Numbered from the stretch's first letter, positions 15,703-22,821 are shown. The stretch is 22,821 nucleotides of DNA from an uncultured Clostridia bacterium (GCA_934141555.1 CAKPCK010000016.1:1-22821), one strand, 5' to 3'. Notes: generated from the letters alone by a model not told the origin. Numbers and translations: made by a program.

Positions 15703-16239
15703 TTATTTACCTGTTTTTCCTTCTTTACGTCTAATAACTTCTTCAGCATATTTGATACCTTTTCCTCTATATACTTCTGGTGGTCTCTTTGTTCTGATAT
15801 CAGCTGCTGTTTGACCAACTAATTCTTTATCAATTCCTTTTACTATGATAGTATTTGGATTTGGAACATCAAAAGATATTCCTTCTGGTGCTTTGAATAT
15901 TACTGGATGAGAATATCCTAATGTTAAGTTTAAGTCTGCACCTTGTTTTGCAGCTCTATAACCAACACCATTTATTTGTAATTCTCTTGTAAACTCATGT
16001 TCAACACCATGAATCATATTATTAATTAAAGTTCTTGTTAATCCATGTAAACTTCTATTTAAAGCTTCGTCATTTGGTCTTGTAACTTTAACTTCATTAT
16101 TTTCAACTGTTACAGAAATATTTTTATGTATTTCTCTTTCTAATGTACCTTTTGGTCCTTTTACTGTTACTTTATGATCATTAACAGTTACTTCAACACC
16201 AGCTGGTACTGTAATAGCCTTTTTACCTATTCTTGACAT
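15703..16239 (-). CDS. rplF: 50S ribosomal protein L6
   Basis: A 178-residue protein near the factor-binding site and the L7/L12 stalk base. It has the MSRIGKKAITVPAGV start, the two-domain repeat layout, and the C-terminal signature RPPEVYRGKGIKYAEE. AGGAGG lies 8 nt upstream of the ATG. A hairpin-containing gap of 99 nt separates it from rpsH. Confidence 0.96.
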   Translation of the reverse strand: MSRIGKKAITVPAGVEVTVNDHKVTVKGPKGTLEREIHKNISVTVENNEVKVTRPNDEALNRSLHGLTRTLINNMIHGVEHEFTRELQINGVGYRAAKQGADLNLTLGYSHPVIFKAPEGISFDVPNPNTIIVKGIDKELVGQTAADIRTKRPPEVYRGKGIKYAEEVIRRKEGKTGK

Positions 16240-16260
16240 TTTTATTTTCCTCCTTTTTTG

Positions 16261-16275
16261 TAGGGCGTTCGCCTA
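16261..16275 (-). promoter_or_regulatory. GC-rich hairpin between rpsH and rplF
   Basis: The minus strand reads TAGGCGAACGCCCTA, which folds as TAGGC-GAAC-GCC(C)TA with one bulged C. It stands out in a very AT-rich gap and lies about 10 nt upstream of the rplF ribosome binding site. It may be a local mRNA structure controlling rplF; no terminator T run follows. Confidence 0.35.
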
Positions 16276-16338
16276 ACGTTAATTAGTTTATACTTTTTCG
16301 CATTTAGGTTAATTTTTCCCTTTGATAATAATTATTTA

Positions 16339-16737
16339 TTACCAAACATAAGCTAAAACTTCTCCACCCATTCCTGCTTCTCTAGCTTCTTTATCTGTTT
16401 TTAATCCTTTTGATGTAGAAATTATTGCTATACCTAAACCATTAAGTACTTTTGGTAATTCTTCTTTACCAGCATATACTCTTAATCCTGGTTTACTTAT
16501 TCTCTTAATTCCATCGATTACTCTTGTACCTTTTTCATCATATTTTAAAGTTATTCTTATGATTCCTTGGTTTTCATTACTAATAACTTCAAATGATTTG
16601 ATATAACCTTCTCTAAATAAGATTTCAGCTATTGCTGTCTTCATTTTAGATGCTGGTACATCAACTGTTTTATGTTTAGCACTGTTAGCATTTCTTATTC
16701 TTGTTAACATATCTGCTATTGGATCTGTAGTATTCAA
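16339..16737 (-). CDS. rpsH: 30S ribosomal protein S8
   Basis: A 132-residue primary 16S rRNA-binding protein that is also a translational repressor of the spc operon in E. coli. It has TDPIADMLTRIRNAN at the N-terminus and ISTSKGLKTDKEAREAGMGG and YVW at the C-terminus. The start is TTG at 16737, with AAGGAGG 8 nt upstream. No ATG fits, since the conserved DPIADML lies directly after it. It follows rpsN by 102 nt. Confidence 0.96.
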   Translation of the reverse strand: MNTTDPIADMLTRIRNANSAKHKTVDVPASKMKTAIAEILFREGYIKSFEVISNENQGIIRITLKYDEKGTRVIDGIKRISKPGLRVYAGKEELPKVLNGLGIAIISTSKGLKTDKEAREAGMGGEVLAYVW

Positions 16738-16839
16738 TTTACTTTCCTCCTTTTTTCTATTATTTTATATGTGTTGTAAATGTTTATCATTCACATACTG
16801 ATGACCGTAATTAGCTTAAGCCTAAACAGCCTCAGCATT

Positions 16840-17025
16840 CTACCAACTTGCTTTTTTTACACCTGGAATTTCACCCTTGTGTGCTAATTCTCTGAAACAT
16901 ACACGGCAAATTCCATATTTTCTTATATAAGCATGTGGTCTTCCACAAATTTTGCATCTGTTATATTCTCTTGTTGCATATTTTTGTGGTCTAGCTTGTT
17001 TTACTTTCAATGATTTTTTAGCCAT
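16840..17025 (-). CDS. rpsN: 30S ribosomal protein S14, zinc-binding type (S14Z)
   Basis: A 61-residue small-subunit protein of the short zinc type. Four cysteines form the ribbon CKICGRPHAYIRKYGICRVC, followed by FRELAHKGEIPGVKKASW, the standard C-terminus. AGGAGG lies upstream of the ATG. The zinc form in the spc operon is typical of Gram-positive bacteria. Confidence 0.97.
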   Translation of the reverse strand: MAKKSLKVKQARPQKYATREYNRCKICGRPHAYIRKYGICRVCFRELAHKGEIPGVKKASW

Positions 17026-17047
17026 TGTTATTTACTCCTCCTTAAAA

Positions 17048-17587
17048 TTATGCTTTAAAAGGCATTCCTAATAATGTTAGTAATTCTTTTGCCTCTTCGT
17101 CTGTTTCAGCAGTTGTTACAAATATGATATCCATTCCTCTTAATCTATCAATTTTATCATATTCGATTTCTGGGAATATTAATTGTTCTTTAATACCCAT
17201 AGAGTAGTTTCCTCTTCCATCAAAAGAATCAGCAGAAACACCTCTAAAATCTCTTACTCTTGGAAGTGCTACATTGAATAATTTGTAAACAAAATCATAC
17301 ATTTTGTCTGATCTTAATGTTACTTTGCATCCAACGTTTGCTCCTTCTCTTAACTTAAATGCAGCAATTGATTTTTTTGCTTTTGTTATCATAGGTCTTT
17401 GACCTGTGATTTGTGTTAAATCGTTCATTGCATTTTCTAATGATTTAGGATTTTCTTTTGTGTCACCTAAACCTATATTTATAACTACTTTGTCAAGCTT
17501 TGGAACTTGCATTATAGATTTGTATTGAAATTTTTTCATTAAAGCTGGTACAACTTCTTTTTCATATTGTTCTCTAAGTTTTTCCAT
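17048..17587 (-). CDS. rplE: 50S ribosomal protein L5
   Basis: A 179-residue 5S rRNA-binding protein of the central protuberance that also touches the P-site tRNA. It has LREQYEKEVVPALMKKF at the start, the conserved PKLDKVVINIGLGD, then TGQRPMITKAKKSIAAFKLRE, and the C-terminal MDIIFVTTAETDEEA. AGGAGG lies upstream of the ATG. It is 22 nt from rpsN. Confidence 0.97.
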   Translation of the reverse strand: MEKLREQYEKEVVPALMKKFQYKSIMQVPKLDKVVINIGLGDTKENPKSLENAMNDLTQITGQRPMITKAKKSIAAFKLREGANVGCKVTLRSDKMYDFVYKLFNVALPRVRDFRGVSADSFDGRGNYSMGIKEQLIFPEIEYDKIDRLRGMDIIFVTTAETDEEAKELLTLLGMPFKA

Positions 17588-17608
17588 TTTATTTGTTTCC
17601 TCCTTTCA

Positions 17609-17917
17609 CTATTTGATTATAGCTCCACATTTTTTACAAATACGAACTTTTTTTCCATCTTCTACTTTATATTCAATTCTTGTAGCTTTTCCGCATTTTG
17701 GACATACTACATTAACTTTTGAACTATTGATAGCACATTCAACTGGGATTATTCCACCCTCTTCACCTTGTTTTCTAGGTTTGATGTGTTTTTTTCTTAC
17801 ATTTACACCTTTTACAACTACTTTTGAGTCTTTAGGCATAACTTCTAATACTTCTCCTTTTTTATCTTTATCATTTCCAGATAAAACTAGGACTGTATCT
17901 CCTTTTTTTATTCTCAT
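17609..17917 (-). CDS. rplX: 50S ribosomal protein L24 with zinc ribbon
   Basis: A 102-residue assembly-initiator protein of the large subunit. It has the KOW motif in KKGDTVLVLSGNDKDKKGEV and the linker RKKHIKPRKQGEEGGI. A C-terminal zinc ribbon follows, CPKCG and CKKCG, a feature of many Gram-positive L24 proteins. GAAGGAGG lies upstream of the ATG. Confidence 0.97.
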   Translation of the reverse strand: MRIKKGDTVLVLSGNDKDKKGEVLEVMPKDSKVVVKGVNVRKKHIKPRKQGEEGGIIPVECAINSSKVNVVCPKCGKATRIEYKVEDGKKVRICKKCGAIIK

Positions 17918-17945
17918 TGAGTTTAACCTCCTTCTTCAATAATAA

Positions 17946-18314
17946 TTATAGAACCTCAGGTGCTAATGATAATATTTTCATATAATCCTTTTCTCTTAAT
18001 TCTCTTGCAACTGGGCCAAATATACGTGTTCCTCTTGGTGTTTTGTCATCTTTTATTAATACTGCTGCATTTTCATCAAATTTAACATAAGAACCATCTG
18101 GTCTTCTTAAACCTTTTTTGCTTCTTACTATAACAGCTTTTACTACATCACCTTTTTTAACAACGCCACCTGGTGTTGCTGTTTTAACAGAGGCAACTAT
18201 AACATCACCGATGTTAGCTGTTTTCATATATGATCCACCCATACATCTGATACACATTAATTCTTTTGCACCTGTATTGTCAGCAACTTTTAATATTGTT
18301 TGTTGTTGTATCAT
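17946..18314 (-). CDS. rplN: 50S ribosomal protein L14
   Basis: A 122-residue protein at the subunit interface. It starts MIQQQTILKVADNTGAKELM, includes the GDVIVASVKTATPGG barrel region, and ends in IFGPVARELREKDYMKILSLAPEV, the family signature. AGGAGG lies upstream. Only 3 nt separate it from rpsQ, so it is tightly coupled. Confidence 0.97.
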   Translation of the reverse strand: MIQQQTILKVADNTGAKELMCIRCMGGSYMKTANIGDVIVASVKTATPGGVVKKGDVVKAVIVRSKKGLRRPDGSYVKFDENAAVLIKDDKTPRGTRIFGPVARELREKDYMKILSLAPEVL

Positions 18315-18317
18315 GAC

Positions 18318-18575
18318 TTATTTTCCTCCTTTTTCAAGAATCTCAACTACTCTCCATCTCTTATCTTTAGAAAGTGGTCTTGTTTCCATTACTTTTACTT
18401 TATCTCCTATTTCACAGCTATTGTTTTCGTCATGAGCTTTTAATTTATATGTTCTTTTAACTGTTTTTCCATACATTTTATGGCTTACACTTGTTTCAAC
18501 TGAAACAACTACTGTTTTATCCATTTTGTCAGATGTTACAGTACCAACCATAACTTTACGAAGATTTCTTTCCAT
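18318..18575 (-). CDS. rpsQ: 30S ribosomal protein S17
   Basis: An 85-residue primary 16S rRNA-binding protein with an OB fold. It has RKVMVGTVTSDKMDKTVVV at the N-terminus, then YGKTVKRTYKLKAHDE, and the C-terminal METRPLSKDKRWRVVEILEK. AAGGAGG lies before the ATG. It is tightly packed with rpmC and rplN (3-nt gaps). Confidence 0.97.
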   Translation of the reverse strand: MERNLRKVMVGTVTSDKMDKTVVVSVETSVSHKMYGKTVKRTYKLKAHDENNSCEIGDKVKVMETRPLSKDKRWRVVEILEKGGK

Positions 18576-18578
18576 AGA

Positions 18579-18785
18579 TTAATCCTCCTTTTTACTTGCT
18601 ATTTTTCTTTCTGTTAATACAGTATTTATTTTAGCTATATCTTTTTTAACCTCTTTGATTTTCATTGGGTTATCTAATCCGTTTGTAGCTAAACTAAATT
18701 TTAATTTGAATAATTCTGTTTTTAGTTCACCTAATTCTTTTTCTAATTCTGGTGAAGACATTTCTCTAATCTTATTTATCTTCAT
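18579..18785 (-). CDS. rpmC: 50S ribosomal protein L29
   Basis: A 68-residue two-helix protein near the exit of the peptide tunnel, where signal recognition particle and trigger factor dock. It has MKINKIREMSSPELEKELGE and LKFSLATNGLDNPMKIKEVKKDIAKI. The ATG at 18785 is chosen over in-frame GTG codons upstream, because AAGGTGG lies 9 nt before it, inside the end of rplP. It overlaps rplP by 14 nt. Confidence 0.95.
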   Translation of the reverse strand: MKINKIREMSSPELEKELGELKTELFKLKFSLATNGLDNPMKIKEVKKDIAKINTVLTERKIASKKED

Positions 18786-19218
18786 CACTATCACCCACCT
18801 TGTTCTCAGTTTCTTTTGCTACGAACTTACATTTGATTGGTAATTTGTTCATAGCTAATCTCAAGGCTTCTCTAGCTGTTTCTTCAGGAATTCCTGCCAT
18901 TTCAAACATAACTCTTCCTGGTTTTACAGCAGCTACCCAATATTCAACATTACCTTTACCTTTACCACCACGAGTTCCAGCTGGTTTTTGTGTTATTGGT
19001 TTGTCTGGAAATATTTTAATCCAAACTTTTCCACCTCTTTTTGTATAACGTGTCATAGCAATACGAGCTGCTTCAATTTGGTTTCCCTTAATTAATCCAG
19101 CTTCAACTGCTTGTAATCCGTATTCTCCGTCTGTAACTTTATTTCCTCTTGTTGCTTTTCCTCTATTTCTACCTTTTTGCATTTTTCTAAATTTAGATTT
19201 TTTTGGCATTAATGGCAT
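18772..19218 (-). CDS. rplP: 50S ribosomal protein L16
   Basis: A 148-residue protein close to the A-site tRNA and important in late 50S assembly. It has MPKKSKFRKMQKGRNRGKAT, then ARIAMTRYTKRGGKVWIKIF and KPGRVMFEMAGIPEETAREA. An acidic C-terminal tail (GDSDEDK) extends past the usual end and carries the rpmC ribosome binding site in its codons. The ATG at 19218 overlaps the rpsC stop (TAATG). Confidence 0.97.
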   Translation of the reverse strand: MPLMPKKSKFRKMQKGRNRGKATRGNKVTDGEYGLQAVEAGLIKGNQIEAARIAMTRYTKRGGKVWIKIFPDKPITQKPAGTRGGKGKGNVEYWVAAVKPGRVMFEMAGIPEETAREALRLAMNKLPIKCKFVAKETENKVGDSDEDK

Positions 19219-19874
19219 TATTTGTCTCCTCCTTCCACTTTTTTAGTTGGAAGAACTTCACCTTTATAAATCCATACTTTAACACCGATTTTTCCATATG
19301 TTGTATCTGCTTCAGCAAATCCATAGTCAATATCAGCTCTTAAAGTTTGTAGAGGAACTGTTCCCTCTTTATAGAATTCAGTTCTTGCCATATCAGCTCC
19401 ACCTAATCTTCCAGATACAGCTGTTTTGATACCTAAAGCTCCTGATTTCATAGCTTTTTGCATACATTGTTTCATGGCTTTTCTGAATGAAATTCTTCTT
19501 TCTAGTTGGCTAGCTATATCTTCTGCAACTAATTGTGCATCTGTTGATATTGCTTTTACCTCAACTATATTGATATTTACATCTTTACCGATTAATTTTG
19601 TTACATCTGCTTTTAAGCTTTCTGCTCCAGCTCCACCTTTTCCGATTATAATTCCTGGTTTAGCTGCATAAACATTAACTTTAACAAATTTTGCTGTTCT
19701 TTCAATTTCAATTTTTGAAATTCCAGCTGTATATAATTTTTTCTTTAAAAATTTACGAATTTTTTGATCTTCTACTAAGTAATCTGCAAAATTCTTAGAA
19801 TCTGCATACCATTTAGCATTCCAATCTTTTATGATTCCAACTCTAACACCTGTTGGATGTACTTTTTGTCCCAT
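19218..19874 (-). CDS. rpsC: 30S ribosomal protein S3
   Basis: A 218-residue small-subunit protein at the mRNA entry channel, with helicase activity in complex with S4 and S5. It has MGQKVHPTGVRVGI at the start, a KH domain with the GKGG loop (PGIIIGKGGAG), and the C-terminal domain with GRLGGADMARTEFYKEGTVP. AGGAGG lies upstream of the ATG. Confidence 0.97.
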   Translation of the reverse strand: MGQKVHPTGVRVGIIKDWNAKWYADSKNFADYLVEDQKIRKFLKKKLYTAGISKIEIERTAKFVKVNVYAAKPGIIIGKGGAGAESLKADVTKLIGKDVNINIVEVKAISTDAQLVAEDIASQLERRISFRKAMKQCMQKAMKSGALGIKTAVSGRLGGADMARTEFYKEGTVPLQTLRADIDYGFAEADTTYGKIGVKVWIYKGEVLPTKKVEGGDK

Positions 19875-19893
19875 TTTCTAGAATCCTCCTTTC

Positions 19894-20247
19894 CTATTCT
19901 GCTTCTCTAACTACGATAGTTATATGACTTGTTCTTTTTCTAATTCTAACTGCTGATCCTTTTGCAGCTGGTCTTATTCTCTTTAATGTTGGACCTTGGT
20001 TTGCAAATATTTCAGCAACATATAATTTTTCATGTTTCATTCCATGATTGTTTTCAGCATTTGCAATAGCTGATTTTAATAATTTTTCAATTACTTCTGA
20101 TGATGCTTTTGGTGTAAATTTTACAATTGCTAAAGCTTCATCAACATTTTTTCCTCTTATTAAATCTGCAACTATTTTAACTTTTCTAGCTGAAATACGT
20201 GCATATTTTAAAGTTGCTTTAGCTTCTAATACTGCTGTTTCTTCCAC
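19894..20247 (-). CDS. rplV: 50S ribosomal protein L22
   Basis: A 117-residue protein whose long beta hairpin lines the peptide exit tunnel. It has KATLKYARISARKVKIVADL at the N-terminus, and the tunnel hairpin with GPTLKRIRPAAKGSAVRIRK followed by SHITIVV. No obvious macrolide-resistance duplication is seen. The start is GTG at 20247, with AGGAGGG 7 nt upstream. Confidence 0.97.
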   Translation of the reverse strand: MEETAVLEAKATLKYARISARKVKIVADLIRGKNVDEALAIVKFTPKASSEVIEKLLKSAIANAENNHGMKHEKLYVAEIFANQGPTLKRIRPAAKGSAVRIRKRTSHITIVVREAE

Positions 20248-20271
20248 TACAATTCCCTCCTTAATTTATAT

Positions 20272-20541
20272 TTATTTTGTAGTTGCTTTTTCTCCTGCAT
20301 GACCTTTAAATGTTCTTGTAGGAGCAAATTCACCTAATTTATGACCTATCATTTCTTCTGTTATATAAACTGGTACATGTTTTCTACCATCATGAACAGC
20401 GATTGTGTGTCCAACCATTTGTGGATATATTGTTGAAGCTCTTGACCATGTCTTGATTACTTCTTTGTTTCCACTTTCGTTCATTGCTTCAACTCTTTTT
20501 AATAATTCTGGAGCAACGAAAGGCATTTTATTTCTTGACAT
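20272..20541 (-). CDS. rpsS: 30S ribosomal protein S19
   Basis: An 89-residue protein of the 30S head. It has the conserved TWSRASTIYPQMVGHTIAVH, then GRKHVPVYITEEMIGHKLGE and the C-terminal FAPTRTFKGHAGEK. AGGAGG lies 7-8 nt before the ATG. It is 17 nt from rplB. Confidence 0.97.
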   Translation of the reverse strand: MSRNKMPFVAPELLKRVEAMNESGNKEVIKTWSRASTIYPQMVGHTIAVHDGRKHVPVYITEEMIGHKLGEFAPTRTFKGHAGEKATTK

Positions 20542-20558
20542 ATGATTTTCCTCCTATT

Positions 20559-21386
20559 CTATTTTCTTCTCTTTACGATAAATTTGTTTGTTCTATTTTT
20601 CTTATTTCTTGTCTTATATCCTAATGCTGGTTTACCCCAAGGTGTCATTGGTCCTGAATGTCCAACTGGAGCTCTACCTTCACCACCACCATGTGGGTGA
20701 TCTACTGGGTTCATTACAGATCCTCTTACAGATGGTCTGATTCCTAAATGTCTTGTCTTTCCTGCTTTACCTAATTTAACATTTTCATGATCTGCGTTTC
20801 CTACAACTCCGATTGTTGCTCTACATTTAGCTAATATTAATCTCATTTCTCCTGAAGGTAATCTTACATGTGCATATTTTCCTTCTTTAGCCATTAATTG
20901 AGCACTTTGTCCAGCAACTCTTACTAATTTTCCACCTTGACCTGGATTTAATTCGATATTGTGAATTAATGTACCAACTGGAATATTTGCTATTGGTAAA
21001 CAGTTTCCTGCTTTAATATCAACATTTTCTCCTGATACTACTTTATCACCATCTGTTAATCCTTGTGGTGCTATGATGTAACTTAATGTTCCATCTTCAT
21101 ATTTTACTAATGCTATGTTTGCACTTCTGTTTGGATCATATTCGATTCCAACTACTGTTGCTTCCATATCATCTTTTAATCTTTTAAAATCAATTTTTCT
21201 ATATTTTTGTCTGTTTCCTCCACCTTGATGTCTTACTGTTATTCTACCATATGAGTTTCTTCCTGCATTTTTTCTTTTCTTTTCTAATAAAGATTTTTCA
21301 GGAGAAGTTTTTGTTACTTCTTCATATGTAGATACAGCCATATTTCTTCTTGAAGGTGTATAGGCTTTGAAATGTTTCATTCCCAT
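20559..21386 (-). CDS. rplB: 50S ribosomal protein L2
   Basis: A 275-residue protein of the large subunit needed for subunit joining and peptidyl transfer. It has FKAYTPSRRNMAV at the start, the GGGNRQKYRKIDFKR region, the middle domain, and the C-terminal loop VMNPVDHPHGGGEGRAPVG with the conserved histidine. AAAGGAAAG lies about 7 nt before the ATG at 21386; an ATG two codons on (21380) is equally plausible. It is separated from rplW by an unusual 229-nt non-coding stretch, although these two genes are normally adjacent. Confidence 0.97.
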   Translation of the reverse strand: MGMKHFKAYTPSRRNMAVSTYEEVTKTSPEKSLLEKKRKNAGRNSYGRITVRHQGGGNRQKYRKIDFKRLKDDMEATVVGIEYDPNRSANIALVKYEDGTLSYIIAPQGLTDGDKVVSGENVDIKAGNCLPIANIPVGTLIHNIELNPGQGGKLVRVAGQSAQLMAKEGKYAHVRLPSGEMRLILAKCRATIGVVGNADHENVKLGKAGKTRHLGIRPSVRGSVMNPVDHPHGGGEGRAPVGHSGPMTPWGKPALGYKTRNKKNRTNKFIVKRRK

Positions 21387-21405
21387 TTTTCTACTTTCCT
21401 TTCTC

Positions 21406-21525
21406 GGAACTTTGAAAAAACTTCGTCTTACTTTGTCAAACTCCTTCGAAATGTCCTCAACGTACCAATGTACGCCTGCGGATTTCTCAGTCGTTTTCCT
21501 AGTAATACTCGTTTTTGAAAGTTCC
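21406..21525 (-). repeat. 120-nt long-palindrome element in the S10 operon leader of rplB
   Basis: The ends are inverted copies: GGAACTTTGAAAAAAC at 21406-21421 and the reverse complement of GTTTTTGAAAGTTCC at 21511-21525. The centre is CGTAC-(CAAT)-GTACG (21461-21474). The two arms pair along almost the whole length on the minus strand: GGAAC/GTTCC at the base, CAAAAA/TTTTTG, TTACT/AGTAA, AAAC/GTTT, GAAAT/ATTTC, CC/GG, then the CGTAC tip. The breaks between paired blocks are mostly tandem A-G/G-A oppositions (four times). It is richer in GC than its surroundings. It resembles a small inverted-repeat element (MITE/REP-like) or a structured RNA. It ends about 8 nt before the rplB ribosome binding site. 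Confidence 0.7.
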
Positions 21526-21615
21526 TCTACTAAATCTTTTTATTTGCGGATTCTTTCCTGCTCCGCTACAGATATTCTTTATTATCCGAGTTATCTCTCG
21601 ATATCATTATTTCAA
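21526..21615 (-). other. Remaining rplW-rplB spacer with two small hairpins
   Basis: After the rplW stop the mRNA has CGAG-AGATAA-CTCG within a wider GATAT/ATATC pairing, then GCGGA-(11)-TCCGC, then the 120-nt element. No open reading frame with a ribosome binding site is seen. The two hairpins may belong to the same inserted unit as the 120-nt element. Confidence 0.4.
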
Positions 21616-21963
21616 TTAAGCTCCCATGAATTCATCGATTGAATCTTTGTATTTTTTAGAAACTTTAACTGATTTTCCACCTTTTCCAAGGTATGTTTTG
21701 TCAGATGGATTTGTGTCTATTGTAACAATAGCTTTTTTCCAATCTGGAGTTTTACCTTCTTGGTATCTAACTCTTTTTGTTTTTCCTTTAACTATCATTG
21801 TGTTAACACTTAATACTTTAACTTCAAAAAGTTTTTCAACAGCTTTTGCTATTTGAACTTTTGTAGCTTTTTTGTTAACTTCGAAAGTGTATTTTCCTAA
21901 TTGTAATTCATCATTACTTTTTTCTGTTACTACTGGTCTTACTATAATTTCTTCTGGTAACAT
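21616..21963 (-). CDS. rplW: 50S ribosomal protein L23
   Basis: A 115-residue protein at the tunnel exit that contacts trigger factor and signal recognition particle. It has EEIIVRPVVTEKSNDELQ, then KYTFEVNKKATKVQIAKAVE and the VKSVNT-like strand VKVLSVNTMIVKGK. It is longer than the usual 95-100 residues by a basic C-terminal tail (KSVKVSKKYKDSIDEFMGA). The ATG overlaps the rplD stop (TAATG), with GAGGAGG in the end of rplD. Confidence 0.96.
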   Translation of the reverse strand: MLPEEIIVRPVVTEKSNDELQLGKYTFEVNKKATKVQIAKAVEKLFEVKVLSVNTMIVKGKTKRVRYQEGKTPDWKKAIVTIDTNPSDKTYLGKGGKSVKVSKKYKDSIDEFMGA

Positions 21964-22586
21964 TATGCATACACCTCCTCTAATTTTTTAACTGTATCTA
22001 GTGGTAAAACTAATTTATTGCAATTTAATAAATCAAATACATTTATTGTGTTTAATTCAATTGTTTTAACACCTTCTATATTTCTACTTGAACGTAAAAC
22101 ATTATCATTTCTATCTGCTAAGATTATTAATGCTTTTCCTTCAACTTTTAAATCTGTTAAAGCTTTAGCCATAACTTTTGTTTTAGCTTCTTTAACTTCT
22201 AATTTATCAACAACTGTTAATTCATTATCTAATACTTTTGCACTTAATAATGATCTAATTGCTAATTGTTTTTCTTTCTTATTTATTCTATAAGAATATG
22301 AACGTGGTTTTGGTCCTAATGCAATACCACCTTTAATCCATTGTGGTGCACGTATACTACCTTGTCTTGCTCTACCTGTTCCTTTTTGTCTCCATGGTTT
22401 TCTTCCACCACCACTAACTTCTGCTCTTGTTTTAGTACTTTGTGTACCTTGTCTTTGATTAGCTAAGTAGTTTACTAATGCACTGTGAACAACATTTTCA
22501 TTTGGTTCAATTCCAAATACTGCTTCACTTAATTCTACATCACTAACTTTTTTACCTTGCATGTTATATACATCTACTTTTGGCAT
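21963..22586 (-). CDS. rplD: 50S ribosomal protein L4
   Basis: A 207-residue protein whose loop lines the exit tunnel near the macrolide site. The loop WRQKGTGRARQGSIRAPQW looks wild type at the positions where macrolide resistance arises. The flanking globular domain includes LGPKPRSYSYRINKKEKQLA. In some bacteria L4 represses its own operon, but no leader is in the window to judge that. AGGAGG lies 9 nt before the ATG. Confidence 0.97.
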   Translation of the reverse strand: MPKVDVYNMQGKKVSDVELSEAVFGIEPNENVVHSALVNYLANQRQGTQSTKTRAEVSGGGRKPWRQKGTGRARQGSIRAPQWIKGGIALGPKPRSYSYRINKKEKQLAIRSLLSAKVLDNELTVVDKLEVKEAKTKVMAKALTDLKVEGKALIILADRNDNVLRSSRNIEGVKTIELNTINVFDLLNCNKLVLPLDTVKKLEEVYA

Positions 22587-22609
22587 TTCGTCTTTCCTCC
22601 TTTACTAAA

Positions 22610-22821
22610 TTATTGTGCCTTAACGGCTGATTTTATTTTTAAGATAGCACCTTTAGCTCCTGGTACACTACCTTTTACTAATATTACATTTTTATCCATA
22701 TCTACTTTAACAACATCTAAGTTTTGTATTGTTACTGTAACATGTCCCATATGTCCTGGTAATTTTTTACCTTTAAATACTCTACCTGGTGTTGATGTTG
22801 GTCCCATTGAACCTGGTCTTC
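22610..22821 (-). CDS. rplC: 50S ribosomal protein L3, C-terminal part
   Basis: The last 69 codons or so of L3; the gene continues past the right edge. The visible sequence RPGSMGPTSTPGRVFKGKKL, then PGHMGHVTVTIQNLDVVKVD, is the conserved part next to the peptidyl transferase centre. It stands first of the visible operon genes, 23 nt before rplD, as in the standard S10 order. Confidence 0.96.
   Translation of the reverse strand, partial: RPGSMGPTSTPGRVFKGKKLPGHMGHVTVTIQNLDVVKVDMDKNVILVKGSVPGAKGAILKIKSAVKAQ

Noticed and set aside
21367..21642. Plus-strand 91-codon frame across the rplW-rplB spacer
   Set aside because: It starts inside rplB and ends inside rplW on the opposite strand, with no ribosome binding site; the palindromic element explains the spacer better than coding.

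Overview
The window comes from a very AT-rich, low-GC Gram-positive-type bacterium (Bacillota, most likely a gut Clostridia-like lineage; the exact order is inference). The signs are the S10/spc ribosomal gene order, zinc-ribbon versions of S14, L24 and L32, strong AGGAGG ribosome binding sites, frequent GTG and TTG starts, and a one-piece tmRNA. I saw no insertion sequence, integrase, CRISPR array, rRNA or tRNA gene.

Left part (about 1-9430, all genes on the minus strand): a surface polysaccharide (capsule/exopolysaccharide) operon read leftwards from a promoter at 9400-9428. In transcription order it encodes a short initiating sugar-phosphate transferase, a family 2 glycosyltransferase, a Stealth-type sugar-phosphate transferase, a Wzy-like polymerase, a Wzx-like flippase and three membrane acyltransferases. 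Together they suggest a Wzx/Wzy-type polymer with phosphodiester-linked sugars and O-acyl decoration. Two of these genes, the flippase and the middle acyltransferase, are each broken by a one-base frameshift. These could be real inactivation or assembly error. A partial gene with its own promoter runs off the left edge.

Middle (about 9470-11100): the ssrA tmRNA gene on the plus strand with a clear promoter and terminator, then an unidentified small three-helix membrane protein gene with its own promoter and a structured leader, then a guanine deaminase gene on the minus strand. The last two converge on a shared bidirectional terminator.

Right part (about 11100-22821, all minus strand): pyruvate kinase in its own unit, preceded by the long S10/spc operon: rplC (partial), rplD, rplW, rplB, rpsS, rplV, rpsC, rplP, rpmC, rpsQ, rplN, rplX, rplE, rpsN, rpsH, rplF, rplR, rpsE, rplO, secY, rpmF. 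Three things are unusual. rpmD (L30) is absent between rpsE and rplO. rpmF (L32) follows secY in place of adk-map-infA and the alpha operon. A 229-nt non-coding insert sits between rplW and rplB. That insert contains a 120-nt, almost fully self-complementary element whose hairpin carries repeated tandem G-A/A-G mismatches. It is the most interesting unexplained structure in the window.
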